A stretch of 64,000 nucleotides of DNA from positions 1,646,001 through 1,710,000 of the forward strand of contig NZ_CP115913.1 of NCBI RefSeq assembly GCF_027938815.1, in the 5' to 3' direction. Positions 45,231-55,410 of this stretch are shown in pieces; the first letter of the stretch is position 1, and the number at the start of each line of letters is the position of its first letter. This DNA is from Oceanirhabdus sp. W0125-5 (GTDB lineage Bacteria > Bacillota > Clostridia > Clostridiales > Clostridiaceae). The notes under the pieces were generated by a model. That model was not told where the DNA came from, searched no databases, and saw only the letters and a program-made list of their open reading frames with translations. Both the position numbers and the translations under genes were made by a program.

Positions 45231-46538
45231 ATGGAAATTTTATCTTTAGGTGAAAAAATAAAACGCAAAAGAAAAGAATTGGGACTAACATTAAAGGACT
45301 TAGCCGGGGATAGAATCACGCCTGGTCAGATTAGTCTTGTTGAATCAGGGAAATCGAATCCTAGTATGGATTTGCTAGAGTACTTAGCAGAATCATTAAA
45401 TAGTACAGTAGAGTATTTAATGGAATCAGAAGAGAGTCAAGCAGAAAAAATTTGTTTGTATTATGAAAATATTGCTGAATCTCAGATATTGAATAATGAA
45501 TTAATACAAGCGGAGAATCATATTGAAACTGTATTATATTATGCTGAGAAATATAATCTTAATTTTAGAAAAGCTAGAAATTTATATTTAAGAGGTAAGA
45601 TGCATCTTGAAAAGAATGAGTTATCTGTTGCACAGCAGTATTTTTTATCAGCAAATGTTATTTTTATTAGAAGTAATAACTATGAAGATATTGCACAAAC
45701 ATTTAAATACTTAGGTATAATAACTCTAAAATTAAAAGCTTATCATTCTGCAAATAGTTATTTCCAACAATCAGAAGATGTTTATTTACAAAATGATATA
45801 GGTAATGATTTTCTGTTAGGTGAGATTTATTATTATAGAGCTATTACGTTCTATAAATTAGAGAATACATCTAAATCTATTGATTATTCTTTTCTTGCTC
45901 AAGAAAAATTTGGACAAATTGATAATAAGAAAGAATATGCAAAGACATTGTTATTAATTTCAGAACAATACAGCAATAAAGGCGATTTAGACAATGCCAT
46001 AAAGTATTCTAAGAAAACGTTAGAGGTATTTAGAGAGATTGACGATCAGTACTATATCTCTAAAATTGAGAATAATCTTGGTAAGCTGTTCTTTGAATTT
46101 GAGAATATTGAACAATCTTTTATTCATTATAATAAAGCTAGAGAAATAAGAATAAAAAATAGCGATGAGAATTTAATAGAGACTTTGGTCAATATTTGTG
46201 AGAATTTCATTAAACTTAAAGAAATTGAAACAGCGAAAGATGTTCTTCAAGAAATCATGAATGAGGTAGACAAAGGAAATAATAGAGCTTTAATATGCTA
46301 TTATCTTCTAAAATATAAAATAGATATCCTAGAAGGTGGAATTAATGAAGCCGAAAATACTTTAATTATGGCACATAACTATGCTGAAACCATGGGGTAT
46401 TTAGAGGAACAAGCAGAACTCTCAATAAAATTAGGTAAACATTATATTGATTGGGGATTTGAAGATAAAGCTGCTAAATACCTTAATGATGGAGTAATAA
46501 TATTTAAAAAGTTAGGAATATTAAATAAAGATTTTTAA
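45231..46538 (+). CDS. XRE-family regulator with TPR domain
   Basis: 435 residues from ATG 45231; AGAGG lies seven bases upstream, and an upstream in-frame ATG at 45174 lacks a site. HTH at about 8-62: LGEKIKRKRKELGLTLKDLA, then ITPGQISLVESGKSNPSMDL. Residues about 70-435 are a series of TPR-like helical hairpins (AKTLLLISEQYSNKGDLDNA and AIKYSKKTLEVFREIDDQYY among them). This layout matches RNPP-like or SinR-plus-TPR regulators, which bind a peptide through the TPRs and DNA through the HTH. No adjacent small pheromone gene was found. Confidence 0.85.
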   Translation: MEILSLGEKIKRKRKELGLTLKDLAGDRITPGQISLVESGKSNPSMDLLEYLAESLNSTVEYLMESEESQAEKICLYYENIAESQILNNELIQAENHIETVLYYAEKYNLNFRKARNLYLRGKMHLEKNELSVAQQYFLSANVIFIRSNNYEDIAQTFKYLGIITLKLKAYHSANSYFQQSEDVYLQNDIGNDFLLGEIYYYRAITFYKLENTSKSIDYSFLAQEKFGQIDNKKEYAKTLLLISEQYSNKGDLDNAIKYSKKTLEVFREIDDQYYISKIENNLGKLFFEFENIEQSFIHYNKAREIRIKNSDENLIETLVNICENFIKLKEIETAKDVLQEIMNEVDKGNNRALICYYLLKYKIDILEGGINEAENTLIMAHNYAETMGYLEEQAELSIKLGKHYIDWGFEDKAAKYLNDGVIIFKKLGILNKDF

Positions 46539-46574
46539 TGTGATTGACATTATTATTTATAGTGGGTGAGTATT

Positions 46575-47843
46575 ATGGAAATATTATCAACTGGGGAAAA
46601 AATTAGGAGATCCAGAATTTATAAAGGGTTAACATTAAGAGAATAATGTGAAGGTAAAATTTCAGTCTCAAAAATGAGCTGTATAGAGAATAACAAAATT
46701 AAATCAGATAGATGGATTTTAGAATTTATTGCTGATAAGTTAGAGCTGAATATTGATTATCTATTGGAAGGTATCGAAGAGCAGATAGAAAGAAGATTAA
46801 ATGATTTTAAAGATAAGGACCAAAAGAAAATTGATGAAGAGGAACTGAAATATTTAATAAATTTCAGTGAAGAAGCTGAATGTTATGATCATGCAATGAA
46901 AGCAATGCACTTGCTTTTCAATTATTATTTAGATAATGAGATGTTTGAAAGATTGCAAACAGTAAATTCTAAGTATTACCATATTTGTCAAATGGCTTAT
47001 ACTAAAGAAAATCAAATTATGTTCTATCTTGATGAAGCTAGATATTTTTATGCAAATAAAGAATATTCTCAAGCAAAATTATATTTTGCTAATGTGTGTG
47101 CTGAGTTTAAGGATATAGAAGAACTAACTGGAAAATTAAAAAGAAAATACATAATAAGTAAGTATAATCTTGCAATTTGCGAGATTATGATGGATAATCC
47201 AAAAGAGTGTTACAACATTATTATGGATTTAAAAGAGTATATTAATGAGTCGGAAGATAAATATATAGTTGCAAATATATATAATCTTTTAGCTGTATCT
47301 TCTCTGTATGTAGGAGATGAAAAATATACTGAATATGAGGATAAGGCAAGAGATTTATATGGTGATAATCATAAAGCAATTGCAATAATGCTTCATAATA
47401 TAGGAGAGACATATTTAAAGTTAAATAAACAAGAAGATGGAATGAAATGCTTGATAGCTTCCTTTGAAATATTCCCCAAAAATGAAGAAAAGGAACGTTT
47501 AGAATTTATCATAAATTCTTTAGATTTATTTATAAAAAATGAGTATAATGATACTGCAGCAGTTCTTTGTGATGAGGCACTGAATGTGGCAATTTTATTA
47601 AATGATATAAAGGTTATTGATAAAGCATATTATTTTAAAGCTAAATTGTTATTTAAAGCTAATAACTTTACATTAGCTGAAATGTATATGAACCTATCAT
47701 TAGATAGTTTGAAAAAGTTCGGAAATCGTGATGAATTAAGTGAAAGATACAATGAACTTGGACATATGTACTACAAAAGTAAAAATAATAAAGAAGCACT
47801 TAAATATTTTGATTTAGCACTAAAATTTAAAAATAAACTTTAA
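46575..47843 (+). pseudogene. Second XRE-TPR regulator, HTH broken by a stop codon
   Basis: The reading frame begins ATGGAAATATTATCA at 46575, with GGGTGAG upstream, and reads MEILSTGEKIRRSRIYKGLT then LRE, then TAA at 46644-46646, then in the same frame CEGKISVSKMSCIENNKIKS. It aligns with the preceding gene without gaps, so a TTA or similar Leu codon was probably changed to TAA. From ATG 46674 a 389-residue frame covers the rest of the HTH and all the TPR region. It is probably a recent pseudogene, or it makes a truncated HTH-less protein. Followed by a terminator. Confidence 0.8.
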
Positions 47844-47872
47844 GGACAAACTATTTATAGTTTGTCCTTTTA
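47842..47872 (+). terminator. Terminator after the XRE-TPR pair
   Basis: AAGGACAAACTA pairs with TAGTTTGTCCTT, then a T-rich tail. The stem overlaps the stop codon. Confidence 0.9.
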
Positions 47873-47978
47873 TTGCAATTAAATTCCAAATGGAGGTATA
47901 ATATATATATTGATTTAGAAGAATTTATTTTAGTGAAAAATTTGTAATAGAGAAACGTTGTGATGTAAAACATAACTG

Positions 47979-48214
47979 AACAATTGAAAATGGAAAGTGG
48001 AAAACGATGGATGTTTTGCTCCGCAAAACTACATTTTATTGTTCATTAGAACAAGAGGGGTTTACTCATTTTATCTTTAGATAAAAAAATTGTAATTTAG
48101 AATACAAGGTTTCATCAAGATGAAACGAGTAAACTATTCATGTCCCAAGAACAATATGATTAAAATTTCTCGAAGAGAAATATCCTACGTTTTCAACTTT
48201 CAATTTTCAACTTG
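47979..48214. repeat. Structured intergenic repeat, copy 4 (reverse, complete)
   Basis: TTGAAAA-class arms. It begins with H7 (GTTTTGC/GCAAAAC), then P2 with H5, H4 (here interrupted by extra A/T), H3 (GTTTCATC/GATGAAAC), then H2 and H1 (TTTCTC/GAGAAA), then the matching arm. Same central order as copy 2 read on the other strand. It lies about 90 bases before clpB. Confidence 0.9.
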
Positions 48215-48306
48215 CTTTTCTAAAGCGCAATGGTTTCTTATTATGTAACAACAAAATATCAAAACTATATATCTAAATAAATAAAAAGTGTTTAGGAGGG
48301 ATTTTA

Positions 48307-50901
48307 ATGGATATTGAAAAATTAACCATGAGAGTTCAATCTGCCATAGGAGAAGCGCATAAATGTGCAGTAAATTATAATCATCAAGCTATGGATGATA
48401 TACATTTGTTTTATGCTTTAATAGTTCAAGAAGATGGGCTTATTCCAAATATATTTTCAAGAATGGGTCTAGATATAGATTTAATAATTAAAGAGAGTGA
48501 GAAAGAATTAGGAAAAATGCCTAAAGTGCTGGGGTCTGGAGCCGAAGCTTCAGGGGTATATCCTACAAGGAGATTTGAAAGTTTATTTTCAAGTGCAGAG
48601 AAAATATCAAAGCAGTTTAAGGATTCTTATGTGAGTGTTGAACATGTAATATTAGCAATGTTTAAAATATGTACAACTGGTCCTGTAGATAGGGTTTTTA
48701 AAGTATTTAATATTACTAAGGATAAGTTTTTGGAAATATTAAATGAGGTTCGAGGGAACCAAAGAGTTGAAACTCAAGACCCTGAAGGTACTTATGAAGC
48801 TCTAGTGAAATATGGACGTAACTTGGTACAGGAAGCAAGGAAACATAAGTTAGATCCTGTAATTGGAAGAGATGATGAAATAAGAAGAGTTGTGAGAATA
48901 CTCTCAAGAAGAACAAAAAATAATCCAGTATTAATAGGTGAGCCTGGTGTAGGTAAAACAGCTATAGTAGAAGGATTAGCTGAAAGAATAGTACGAGGGG
49001 ATGTACCAGAAGGGTTAAAAGATAAAATCGTATTTTCATTAGATATGGGAGCGCTTATAGCAGGAGCAAAATTTAGGGGAGAATTTGAAGAAAGATTAAA
49101 AGCTGTATTAAAAGAAGTAGAGAGAAGCGAAGGAAAGATTATTTTATTTATTGATGAAATTCATACTATTGTTGGTGCAGGTAAGACTGACGGAGCAATG
49201 GATGCTGGTAACATAATTAAACCAATGCTAGCTAGAGGGGAATTAAGATGTATTGGAGCAACAACTTTTGATGAATATAGAAAATACATTGAAAAAGACA
49301 AGGCATTAGAAAGAAGATTCCAGAAAGTTGTTATAGCTGAACCCGCTGTTGATGAAACAATATCAATATTAAGAGGACTTAAAGAAAAGTTTGAAATTCA
49401 TCATGGTATAAGAATTCATGATAACGCAATTGTTGCGGCTGCAAAATTATCACACAGATATATTACAGATCGTTTCCTCCCTGATAAGGCAATTGACCTT
49501 ATTGATGAAGCAAGTGCTATGATTAGAACAGAAATTGATAGCCTTCCAACAGAGATGGATGATGTTAGAAGAAGAATTTTTCAATTAGAGATTGAAAAAG
49601 AAGCACTTTCTAAGGAAAAGGATGAATACTCAAAAGATAGATTAGAGAATATAGAGAAAGATTTAAGTAACTTACGTGATAAGGACAATGAACTTACTGC
49701 AAAATATGAAAAAGAGAAAAATGCCATTCAAAGGGTAAGAGATTTAAAAGAAGAGTTAGATCAGTTGAAGGGGGAACTTGATAAAGCAGAAAGAGATTAT
49801 GACTTAAATAAAGTTGCAGAATTAAAATATGGAATGATTCCTCAAATGGAAAAAGAATTGGAAGAGGAAGAAATTAAACTTAAAGGATATTTTGATAATT
49901 CATTATTAAAACAAGAAGTCACAGAAAATGAAATTTCAGATATAGTATCAAAGTGGACTGGAATCCCAGTATCTAAATTGGTGGAAGGTGAAAGAGAAAA
50001 ACTTCTTAAATTAGAGTCAATAATGAGGGAGAGAGTAATAGGTCAAAATGAAGCTGTTACAGCAGTATCAAATGCAGTAATTAGAGCTAGAGCAGGATTA
50101 AAGGGAAAAAATAAACCTATTGGATCATTTATTTTCTTAGGTCCTACTGGAGTTGGTAAAACACAACTTGCAAAGACTCTTACAACGGTATTATTTGATA
50201 GTGAAGATAATCTCATAAGATTTGATATGTCTGAATATATGGAGAAGTTCGCAGTAACTAGATTAATAGGAGCACCTCCGGGATATGTAGGATATGAAGA
50301 AGGCGGTCAATTAACTGAAGCTGTTAGAAGGAATCCTTATAGTGTAATATTATTTGATGAGATAGAAAAAGCACATGATGACGTATTTAATATATTCCTT
50401 CAGATTCTAGATGATGGTAGATTGACAGATAATAAAGGAAAAGTAATAGATTTTAAAAACTGTATAATTATAATGACATCAAATATAGGAAGCAAATATC
50501 TCCTTAGAAATATAGATGGAGGAGAAGTTGATGAGAATACTAAAAATAGCGTTCTTAACGAGATGAAATTAAGATTTAAACCTGAGTTCTTAAATAGATT
50601 AGATGATATAATACTATTTAAAACTTTGAGCCTAGATGAAATTGAGAAGATAATTGATATTTTCTTAGAGAATATGAATGAAAAATTATCAGAAAGAGAC
50701 ATAACAATATCAGTCTCTCATGAAGCAAAGATGCTCATGGCTAAAGAAGGGTATGACCCAACATATGGTGCAAGACCTCTTCAAAGATATATCGAAAATA
50801 CACTAGAAACTCAAATAGCAAGAAAAATTATTTCTAATGAAATACGCCCTGGAATGAATATTGATGTTGATTTAAAGGATGGAGATGTTGTTATACTTTA
50901 G
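48307..50901 (+). CDS. clpB: ATP-dependent chaperone ClpB
   Basis: 864 residues, the usual length. N domain about 1-145 ([20 protein letters not shown]). AAA-1 with Walker [17 protein letters not shown] and Walker [16 protein letters not shown]. Coiled M domain about 410-525 ([20 protein letters not shown]). AAA-2 with [14 protein letters not shown] and [14 protein letters not shown], then the RPLQRYIE C-terminal region. It resolubilises aggregated proteins with DnaK. AGGAGGG is six bases ahead of the ATG. No CIRCE or CtsR box was seen upstream, which leaves its heat-shock control open. Confidence 0.95.
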   Translation: MDIEKLTMRVQSAIGEAHKCAVNYNHQAMDDIHLFYALIVQEDGLIPNIFSRMGLDIDLIIKESEKELGKMPKVLGSGAEASGVYPTRRFESLFSSAEKISKQFKDSYVSVEHVILAMFKICTTGPVDRVFKVFNITKDKFLEILNEVRGNQRVETQDPEGTYEALVKYGRNLVQEARKHKLDPVIGRDDEIRRVVRILSRRTKNNPVLIGEPGVGKTAIVEGLAERIVRGDVPEGLKDKIVFSLDMGALIAGAKFRGEFEERLKAVLKEVERSEGKIILFIDEIHTIVGAGKTDGAMDAGNIIKPMLARGELRCIGATTFDEYRKYIEKDKALERRFQKVVIAEPAVDETISILRGLKEKFEIHHGIRIHDNAIVAAAKLSHRYITDRFLPDKAIDLIDEASAMIRTEIDSLPTEMDDVRRRIFQLEIEKEALSKEKDEYSKDRLENIEKDLSNLRDKDNELTAKYEKEKNAIQRVRDLKEELDQLKGELDKAERDYDLNKVAELKYGMIPQMEKELEEEEIKLKGYFDNSLLKQEVTENEISDIVSKWTGIPVSKLVEGEREKLLKLESIMRERVIGQNEAVTAVSNAVIRARAGLKGKNKPIGSFIFLGPTGVGKTQLAKTLTTVLFDSEDNLIRFDMSEYMEKFAVTRLIGAPPGYVGYEEGGQLTEAVRRNPYSVILFDEIEKAHDDVFNIFLQILDDGRLTDNKGKVIDFKNCIIIMTSNIGSKYLLRNIDGGEVDENTKNSVLNEMKLRFKPEFLNRLDDIILFKTLSLDEIEKIIDIFLENMNEKLSERDITISVSHEAKMLMAKEGYDPTYGARPLQRYIENTLETQIARKIISNEIRPGMNIDVDLKDGDVVIL

Positions 50902-50930
50902 AAAAACTATTGAAGAAAAACTTAAAACAA

Positions 50931-51185
50931 ATTGACAACTGACAGTTGAAAGTGGAAAACGATGGATGTTTCTGCCTTTAGGGCAGAAACTACATCTTGT
51001 TGTTCTTAAGGAGAAGAGGTTTTTACTCATTTTATCTGAGATAAAATATTGTACTTTAAATACAATGTTTCATCTCATGAAACGAGTAAAAGCCTCTTGT
51101 TTCTTTACAAAAAAAATGTAGGTTCTGACCTTTGGTCAGAACCATCCTTCGTTTTCAATTGTCCGTTTTCAATTTTCCACTTCTT
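50931..51185. repeat. Structured intergenic repeat, copy 5 (chimeric)
   Basis: The outer module is of the H7 type at both ends: TTTCTGCC/GGCAGAAA at left and GGTTCTGACC/GGTCAGAACC at right, where H1 would normally be. The centre is standard: P2 (AGAGG + TTTTTACTC with its complement), H5 TTTTATC/GATAAAA, H4 TTGTA/TACAA, H3 GTTTCAT/ATGAAAC. Arms are of the TTGAAAA class but less well matched. It lies between convergent clpB and gatD. Confidence 0.88.
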
Positions 51186-51222
51186 TTAAAGGTTTTTAAT
51201 TTCATACTCTTTCACGAAACCT

Positions 51223-51951
51223 TTAGTCATTTTTAGCTTCTCTAGAAACAATATATTCCTTTGCTTTCAGTTCAATTGAATCATCAAGTGGTTCTAGAGA
51301 AATATATTCGTTGTATTTATTTGTTAAAGCAGCTGAAAGTAGTCTGTCTGCTAATTCAGGATTTTTGGATAAAAGGCTGCCATGAAAATATGAGCAGTAT
51401 GTATTTTTGTAAATACATCCTTCATAACCATCTTCACCATTATTTCCATATCCTTTTATAACTTTTCCAAGTGGTTTTAAATCACCTATATAGGTTCTAC
51501 CACTATGATTTTCAAAACCCACATATGTTTCGTTGTATTCTTCATTATGAATTACTGTATTTCCAATGAAACGAGTATCTCCACCATCTGTGTATATGTC
51601 TAGTATATTTAATCCGTCGAGTTTTTTACCTTCAGGAGTTGTGTAATATTTTCCTAAAAGCTGATAACCACCACAAATAGATAAAAGAACTTTTCCTTTT
51701 TCAATATAATCTTTAATAGCTTCACGTTTACTCATTAAATCAGGGCTTACAATACCTTGTTCAAAGTCTTGCCCTCCACCGAAAAATACAATATCGTAAT
51801 CATCCGTTTTGAATTCATCGTTTAAAGATATATTATGAATTTTAACTGTTATATTTCTTTTTTCTGCTCTATATTTTAATATTAGAATGTTACCCAAATC
51901 ACCATAAACGTTAAGCAAATCAGGATATAGATGGCAAATGTTTAGTTCCAT
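51223..51951 (-). CDS. gatD: Lipid II isoglutaminyl synthase, glutaminase subunit
   Basis: 243 residues from ATG 51949-51951, which has GGAGAGG ahead of it; an ATG at 51975 is less likely. Class I glutamine amidotransferase of the CobB/CobQ type: NICHLYPDLLNVYGDLGNIL, VFFGGGQDFEQ, catalytic Cys in LLSICGGYQLLGKYYT (about residue 94), and His in YCSYFHGSLLSKNPELAD (about 190). It frees ammonia for MurT, which amidates D-Glu in lipid II. In this genome it is downstream of murT, with a repeat element between them. Confidence 0.92.
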   Translation of the reverse strand: MELNICHLYPDLLNVYGDLGNILILKYRAEKRNITVKIHNISLNDEFKTDDYDIVFFGGGQDFEQGIVSPDLMSKREAIKDYIEKGKVLLSICGGYQLLGKYYTTPEGKKLDGLNILDIYTDGGDTRFIGNTVIHNEEYNETYVGFENHSGRTYIGDLKPLGKVIKGYGNNGEDGYEGCIYKNTYCSYFHGSLLSKNPELADRLLSAALTNKYNEYISLEPLDDSIELKAKEYIVSREAKND

Positions 51952-51974
51952 ACAACCTCTCCTTTCTAAAATCA

Positions 51975-52221
51975 TAATTGAAAATTGAAAGTTGATAATG
52001 GAAAACGATGGATGTTTTGCTCTGCAAAACTACATTATATTGGTCTTAAGAACAATATAATGTTTACGTATTTTATCTTAAGATAAAATATTGAATTTTA
52101 AATTACAATGTATTATCAAAGATAATGCGAGTAAACTTATATTGTCCAAGGAACAATATAAGTAAAATTTCTCGTAGAGAAATGTCCATCATTTTCAACT
52201 TTCTGTTATCAATTTTCAACT
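51975..52221. repeat. Structured intergenic repeat, copy 6 (reverse), between murT and gatD
   Basis: TTGAAAA arms, H7 GTTTTGC/GCAAAAC, H6 here ATATTG/CAATAT, P2 GTTTAC/GTAAAC, H5 TTTTATCTT/AAGATAAAA, H4, H3 changed to TTATC/GATAA, H2 extended to TTATATTGT/ACAATATAA, H1 TTTCTC/GAGAAA. It sits 24 bases before the gatD start codon. Confidence 0.9.
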
Positions 52222-52294
52222 ACAACATTCTTTTTGTCTTTAAATTTTTACCGTTTATATCAAATTTAATAAACTTTAGACACAATAAAGTGTC

Positions 52295-53656
52295 TTACTC
52301 CCAAAGTTTATCAATAAAGTTTTTTGATTGAAAATACTTTCGTAAGGATGTCATAGCAGTATATGTTGCAAAAATATAGAATATATCACTTTCAGATTCT
52401 TGAATCTTTTTAAGCAGTGCATCATAATTTTCGCATATGCTGTTAGAATCAATATCAAGGCCGCTGATCTTAAGTCTTGTAGCCATATCATAAGCTCTAA
52501 CTCCACCTACTGCTAGTTCTTTTATTTCATTATTTGATAGGGACTCGAATTTAACATCCCAAATCCAGGAAACATCTCTTCCATCAGCATAGTTATCATT
52601 TAATAGAAAAGCGCATGATTTCACTCTATTATCTAAATCAAGAACGTTTATAGCTTCATTATATCCAGCTGGATTCTTAACTAAGAATATTTTAACATCT
52701 TTACCCATAATATTTATAATCTCTTGTCTACCAAAAGAACTCTTAGAGCTTTCAAGAGCTGAAATAATATCATTAGATGGAACATTCAATAGATCACAAA
52801 CAGCATAGGCGCATAGAGCGTTATAGATGTTATATATTCCGCTTTGATTAATAAAGGCTTCTACACCATTTAGTGTGAAAGACGTACCTTGATAATCCTT
52901 GTTAATTAAACTATCCATAGCATAATCTAAGTTTGGTCGTTTGAATGAACAATTTGGACAGTAAAAATCTCCAAGGTGATTATAAGTTACAAAATTATAT
53001 TCATATTCTTTTTGGCAAACCTTACAAAACTTAGCTTCTGCATTAATATCAACATTTTTTATTCCAGTGTCATAAGTGAAACCAAAATATGTACAGTTAT
53101 TATTAACCTTAAGATTTCCTAAAAGAGGTTCATCACCGTTTAGCACAAGATTAGTAGAAGGGGAATGGTTAATACCCTCTAGAATTTTTTCGAGTGTAGT
53201 ATAAACTTCGCCAAATCTATCTAATTGATCTCTAAAGAGATTAGTAACTGTTATGATTTCAGGGGAAATCACTGGGGTAATGAATTTAACATTAGCTTCA
53301 TCCACTTCTATAACAGCATATTTTTCTTTTTCTTTATTAAAGAATTTATAATTTTTAATAAAACAAGCTACAATACCAGTAAGCATATTAGCCCCAGAGG
53401 CGTTTGTGATAACGTTCTTGCCGCTATTTTTTAGAACGTTATAAATCATACTAGTAGTTGTTGTTTTACCATTTGTACCAGTAACTAAAATAACTTTATA
53501 ACCTTTGGTTATTTGTTTTAATATTTTATTATCTAATTTCAAAGCAACTTTTCCTGGGAAATTAGTTCCTCCCTTAAGTAGTTTTTCACATAAGAATAAA
53601 GTTGTCTTTGAAATGATGATACTAAAAAACGATTTTATATTAATAGTAAACACCAC
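52295..53656 (-). CDS. murT: Lipid II isoglutaminyl synthase, MurT subunit
   Basis: 453 residues, Mur ligase family. P-loop: VILVTGTNGKTTTTSMIYNV; ALCAYAVCDLLNV in the central domain; zinc ribbon CKVCQKEYEYNFVTYN...YCPNCSF inserted in the central domain (about 210-240); C-terminal DUF1727 region (NPAGYNEAINVLDLDNRVKS). It binds ATP and forms the amide with ammonia from GatD. Two GTG starts in tandem (53654-56 and 53651-53); AAGGGTG directly precedes, so the second is somewhat better placed. Normally murT and gatD are adjacent or overlap, but here 343 bp with a repeat lie between. Confidence 0.93.
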   Translation of the reverse strand: MVFTINIKSFFSIIISKTTLFLCEKLLKGGTNFPGKVALKLDNKILKQITKGYKVILVTGTNGKTTTTSMIYNVLKNSGKNVITNASGANMLTGIVACFIKNYKFFNKEKEKYAVIEVDEANVKFITPVISPEIITVTNLFRDQLDRFGEVYTTLEKILEGINHSPSTNLVLNGDEPLLGNLKVNNNCTYFGFTYDTGIKNVDINAEAKFCKVCQKEYEYNFVTYNHLGDFYCPNCSFKRPNLDYAMDSLINKDYQGTSFTLNGVEAFINQSGIYNIYNALCAYAVCDLLNVPSNDIISALESSKSSFGRQEIINIMGKDVKIFLVKNPAGYNEAINVLDLDNRVKSCAFLLNDNYADGRDVSWIWDVKFESLSNNEIKELAVGGVRAYDMATRLKISGLDIDSNSICENYDALLKKIQESESDIFYIFATYTAMTSLRKYFQSKNFIDKLWE

Positions 53657-53665
53657 CCTTAAAAT

Positions 53666-53914
53666 AAATTGAGAATGGAGAATTGAGAATTGAGAATGAT
53701 GGATGTTTTGCTTTGCAAAACTATATTAATATTGGTCTTTAGAAAAGAGGAATTTACTCATTTTATCTTTAAATAAAATATTGTACTTAAAATACAATGT
53801 TTCATCTAATAAAGATGAAACGAGTAGAAAACCATTGTACACGGAACAATAAGATTAAAATTTCTCGAAGAGAAATGTCCTACATTCTACATTCTCCATT
53901 CTCAATTCTCCATT
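53666..53914. repeat. Structured intergenic repeat, copy 7 (reverse)
   Basis: Arms of a third class, ATTGAGAATGGAGAATTGAG at left and the matching TCTCCATTCTCAATTCTCC at right. H7 GTTTTGC/GCAAAAC, H5 weakened (TTTTATCT with AAATAAAA), H4 TTGTA/TACAA, H3 GTTTCATC/GATGAAAC with a longer loop, H2 TTGT/ACAA, H1 TTTCTC/GAGAAA. It lies between capA-like and murT. Confidence 0.88.
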
Positions 53915-53931
53915 TGTTTTTCTTATATATT

Positions 53932-53972
53932 ATACCCTCAGTATGATAATAAGTAAATCATACTAAGGGTAT
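53932..53972 (-). terminator. Terminator of the CapA-like gene
   Basis: ATACCCT-AGTATGAT pairs with ATCATACT-AGGGTAT (one mismatch each side, 15 bp). It lies 12 bases beyond the stop of the CapA-like gene on the reverse strand; the T-tract on that strand is weak, whereas the forward strand has TTTT. Confidence 0.6.
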
Positions 53973-53983
53973 TTTGAAACAGT

Positions 53984-55129
53984 CTATATATTTGATTCTG
54001 AAAATATATTAATCATGTCATCACTTAAGTAAAAGTTGATATCAGTTGAAATGTCATTTAAGAAATTAAAGAAACCATCTCTATCATTTGGTGATTCCAT
54101 AATTGTTGGTCGGAAATCATTAATAGAATTAGTTGAAGAGATATAAGAAGGTATTATTTTAAAGTAAGATGAAAGCTGATTTTCATCGTTATTAGTTAAT
54201 TTTACTTGTAAAATAAGTGTTCTTTTATCTTTAGGGTTGGAATTTCCACCGAAGCAGAAGTTTCCTAGACTATAGGCGATTAATCGCTCTTTATAGATTT
54301 CCATACTTTGTACAACGTGAGGATGATGTCCAATTACAAAATCAGCGCCACTGTCTATAGCAGCGTGAGCCACTAGCTTTTGGTCTCCTATTGGAAGGTG
54401 TCTACCTTCAAGACCCCAATGGAAATTTGCAAAAATAATATATCCTTCTTTTTTAAAAGTACTTATTTCATCTTTCATAGTTTGGATATTAATTGTATCT
54501 AGCCAACCTTTGTATCCAATAAAAGCTAATTTGTATCCTTTAAGTTCTGTTTTAAATACTTCACCTAAACCAAAATGATCAATACCTTCTTGGTCTAAGT
54601 TGTTCTTAGTATCAATAAATCCTTTTTCAAGATAGTCATATGAGTGATTATTAGCAAGATTAACTAACTCGATATTTCCTGCTGTAAGTATTTTGCTGTA
54701 TTCTGGTGGTCCTTTAAAGGTGAACTTTTTAAATGCTTTTTTATTTGATGTTGTTAAAGTGCCTTCAAAATTTGCAATTGTTAAATCATCATTTTCAAAA
54801 ATATGTGATACATTAGAAAAGAAATAATAGGGATCTCTTTCTACTTCTTCATATTTCTGATGAAAAGTATTGTAGCTAAATTTAGGGTCACTACCTAGTG
54901 TACAATCACCTACAAAGGTTAATAATAAATCATTAGATAAAGACTCGTCCAATTTATCAAAATCAACCTTATTACCTAACAAGTTATCCTTGTCAATTTT
55001 AGGGGGATTTGGAAGGTCATTTTTATAATCATCTGAATAATAACTGAATAAAATATAACCCAATGAAAAGAATAGAATGCATATAATGAAAATTGAGAAA
55101 AACAATATTTTATTATATTTATTTTTCAT
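53984..55129 (-). CDS. CapA/PgsA family (metallophosphatase-fold) membrane protein
   Basis: 381 residues with an N-terminal membrane anchor (ILFFSIFIICILFFSLGYIL). Domain motifs: LLTFVGDCTLGSD, TIANFEGTLTT, VNLANNHSYDY, FGLGE, ADFVIGHHPHVVQSMEIYKE and IAYSLGNFCFGG, as in CapA (poly-gamma-glutamate system) and relatives. No capB/capC/capE partners are present, so a poly-glutamate role is not supported; solitary CapA-like proteins are common in clostridia with unknown function. Followed by a hairpin terminator. Confidence 0.85.
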   Translation of the reverse strand: MKNKYNKILFFSIFIICILFFSLGYILFSYYSDDYKNDLPNPPKIDKDNLLGNKVDFDKLDESLSNDLLLTFVGDCTLGSDPKFSYNTFHQKYEEVERDPYYFFSNVSHIFENDDLTIANFEGTLTTSNKKAFKKFTFKGPPEYSKILTAGNIELVNLANNHSYDYLEKGFIDTKNNLDQEGIDHFGLGEVFKTELKGYKLAFIGYKGWLDTINIQTMKDEISTFKKEGYIIFANFHWGLEGRHLPIGDQKLVAHAAIDSGADFVIGHHPHVVQSMEIYKERLIAYSLGNFCFGGNSNPKDKRTLILQVKLTNNDENQLSSYFKIIPSYISSTNSINDFRPTIMESPNDRDGFFNFLNDISTDINFYLSDDMINIFSESNI

Positions 55130-55410
55130 TAAACTTCTCCTTTTATATATAGCTATGATTCGACAAAGTTTTTATCATAGTATTATTTTGTTTCTAAACA
55201 ATATTTTATATGTTTAAATTAAGCATGTCCATATGGTAATTATTTAATTAATAAATTATTCAACATATTAAAGTGGAATTTATGGTGCTTTTTTGATAAA
55301 ATTAAAGTATTGATGATAAAAATTAGAGTTTTTGTTTAGAATATTAAATTTTGAGTTGAATTAAATATATGATTTTATTATATGAGTTTAAATATTGAGG
55401 AGTTGAGTTT

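Noticed and set aside
53984..55129. Poly-gamma-glutamate capsule synthesis
   Set aside because: Only a CapA-like protein is present; capB, capC and capE homologues are missing nearby.
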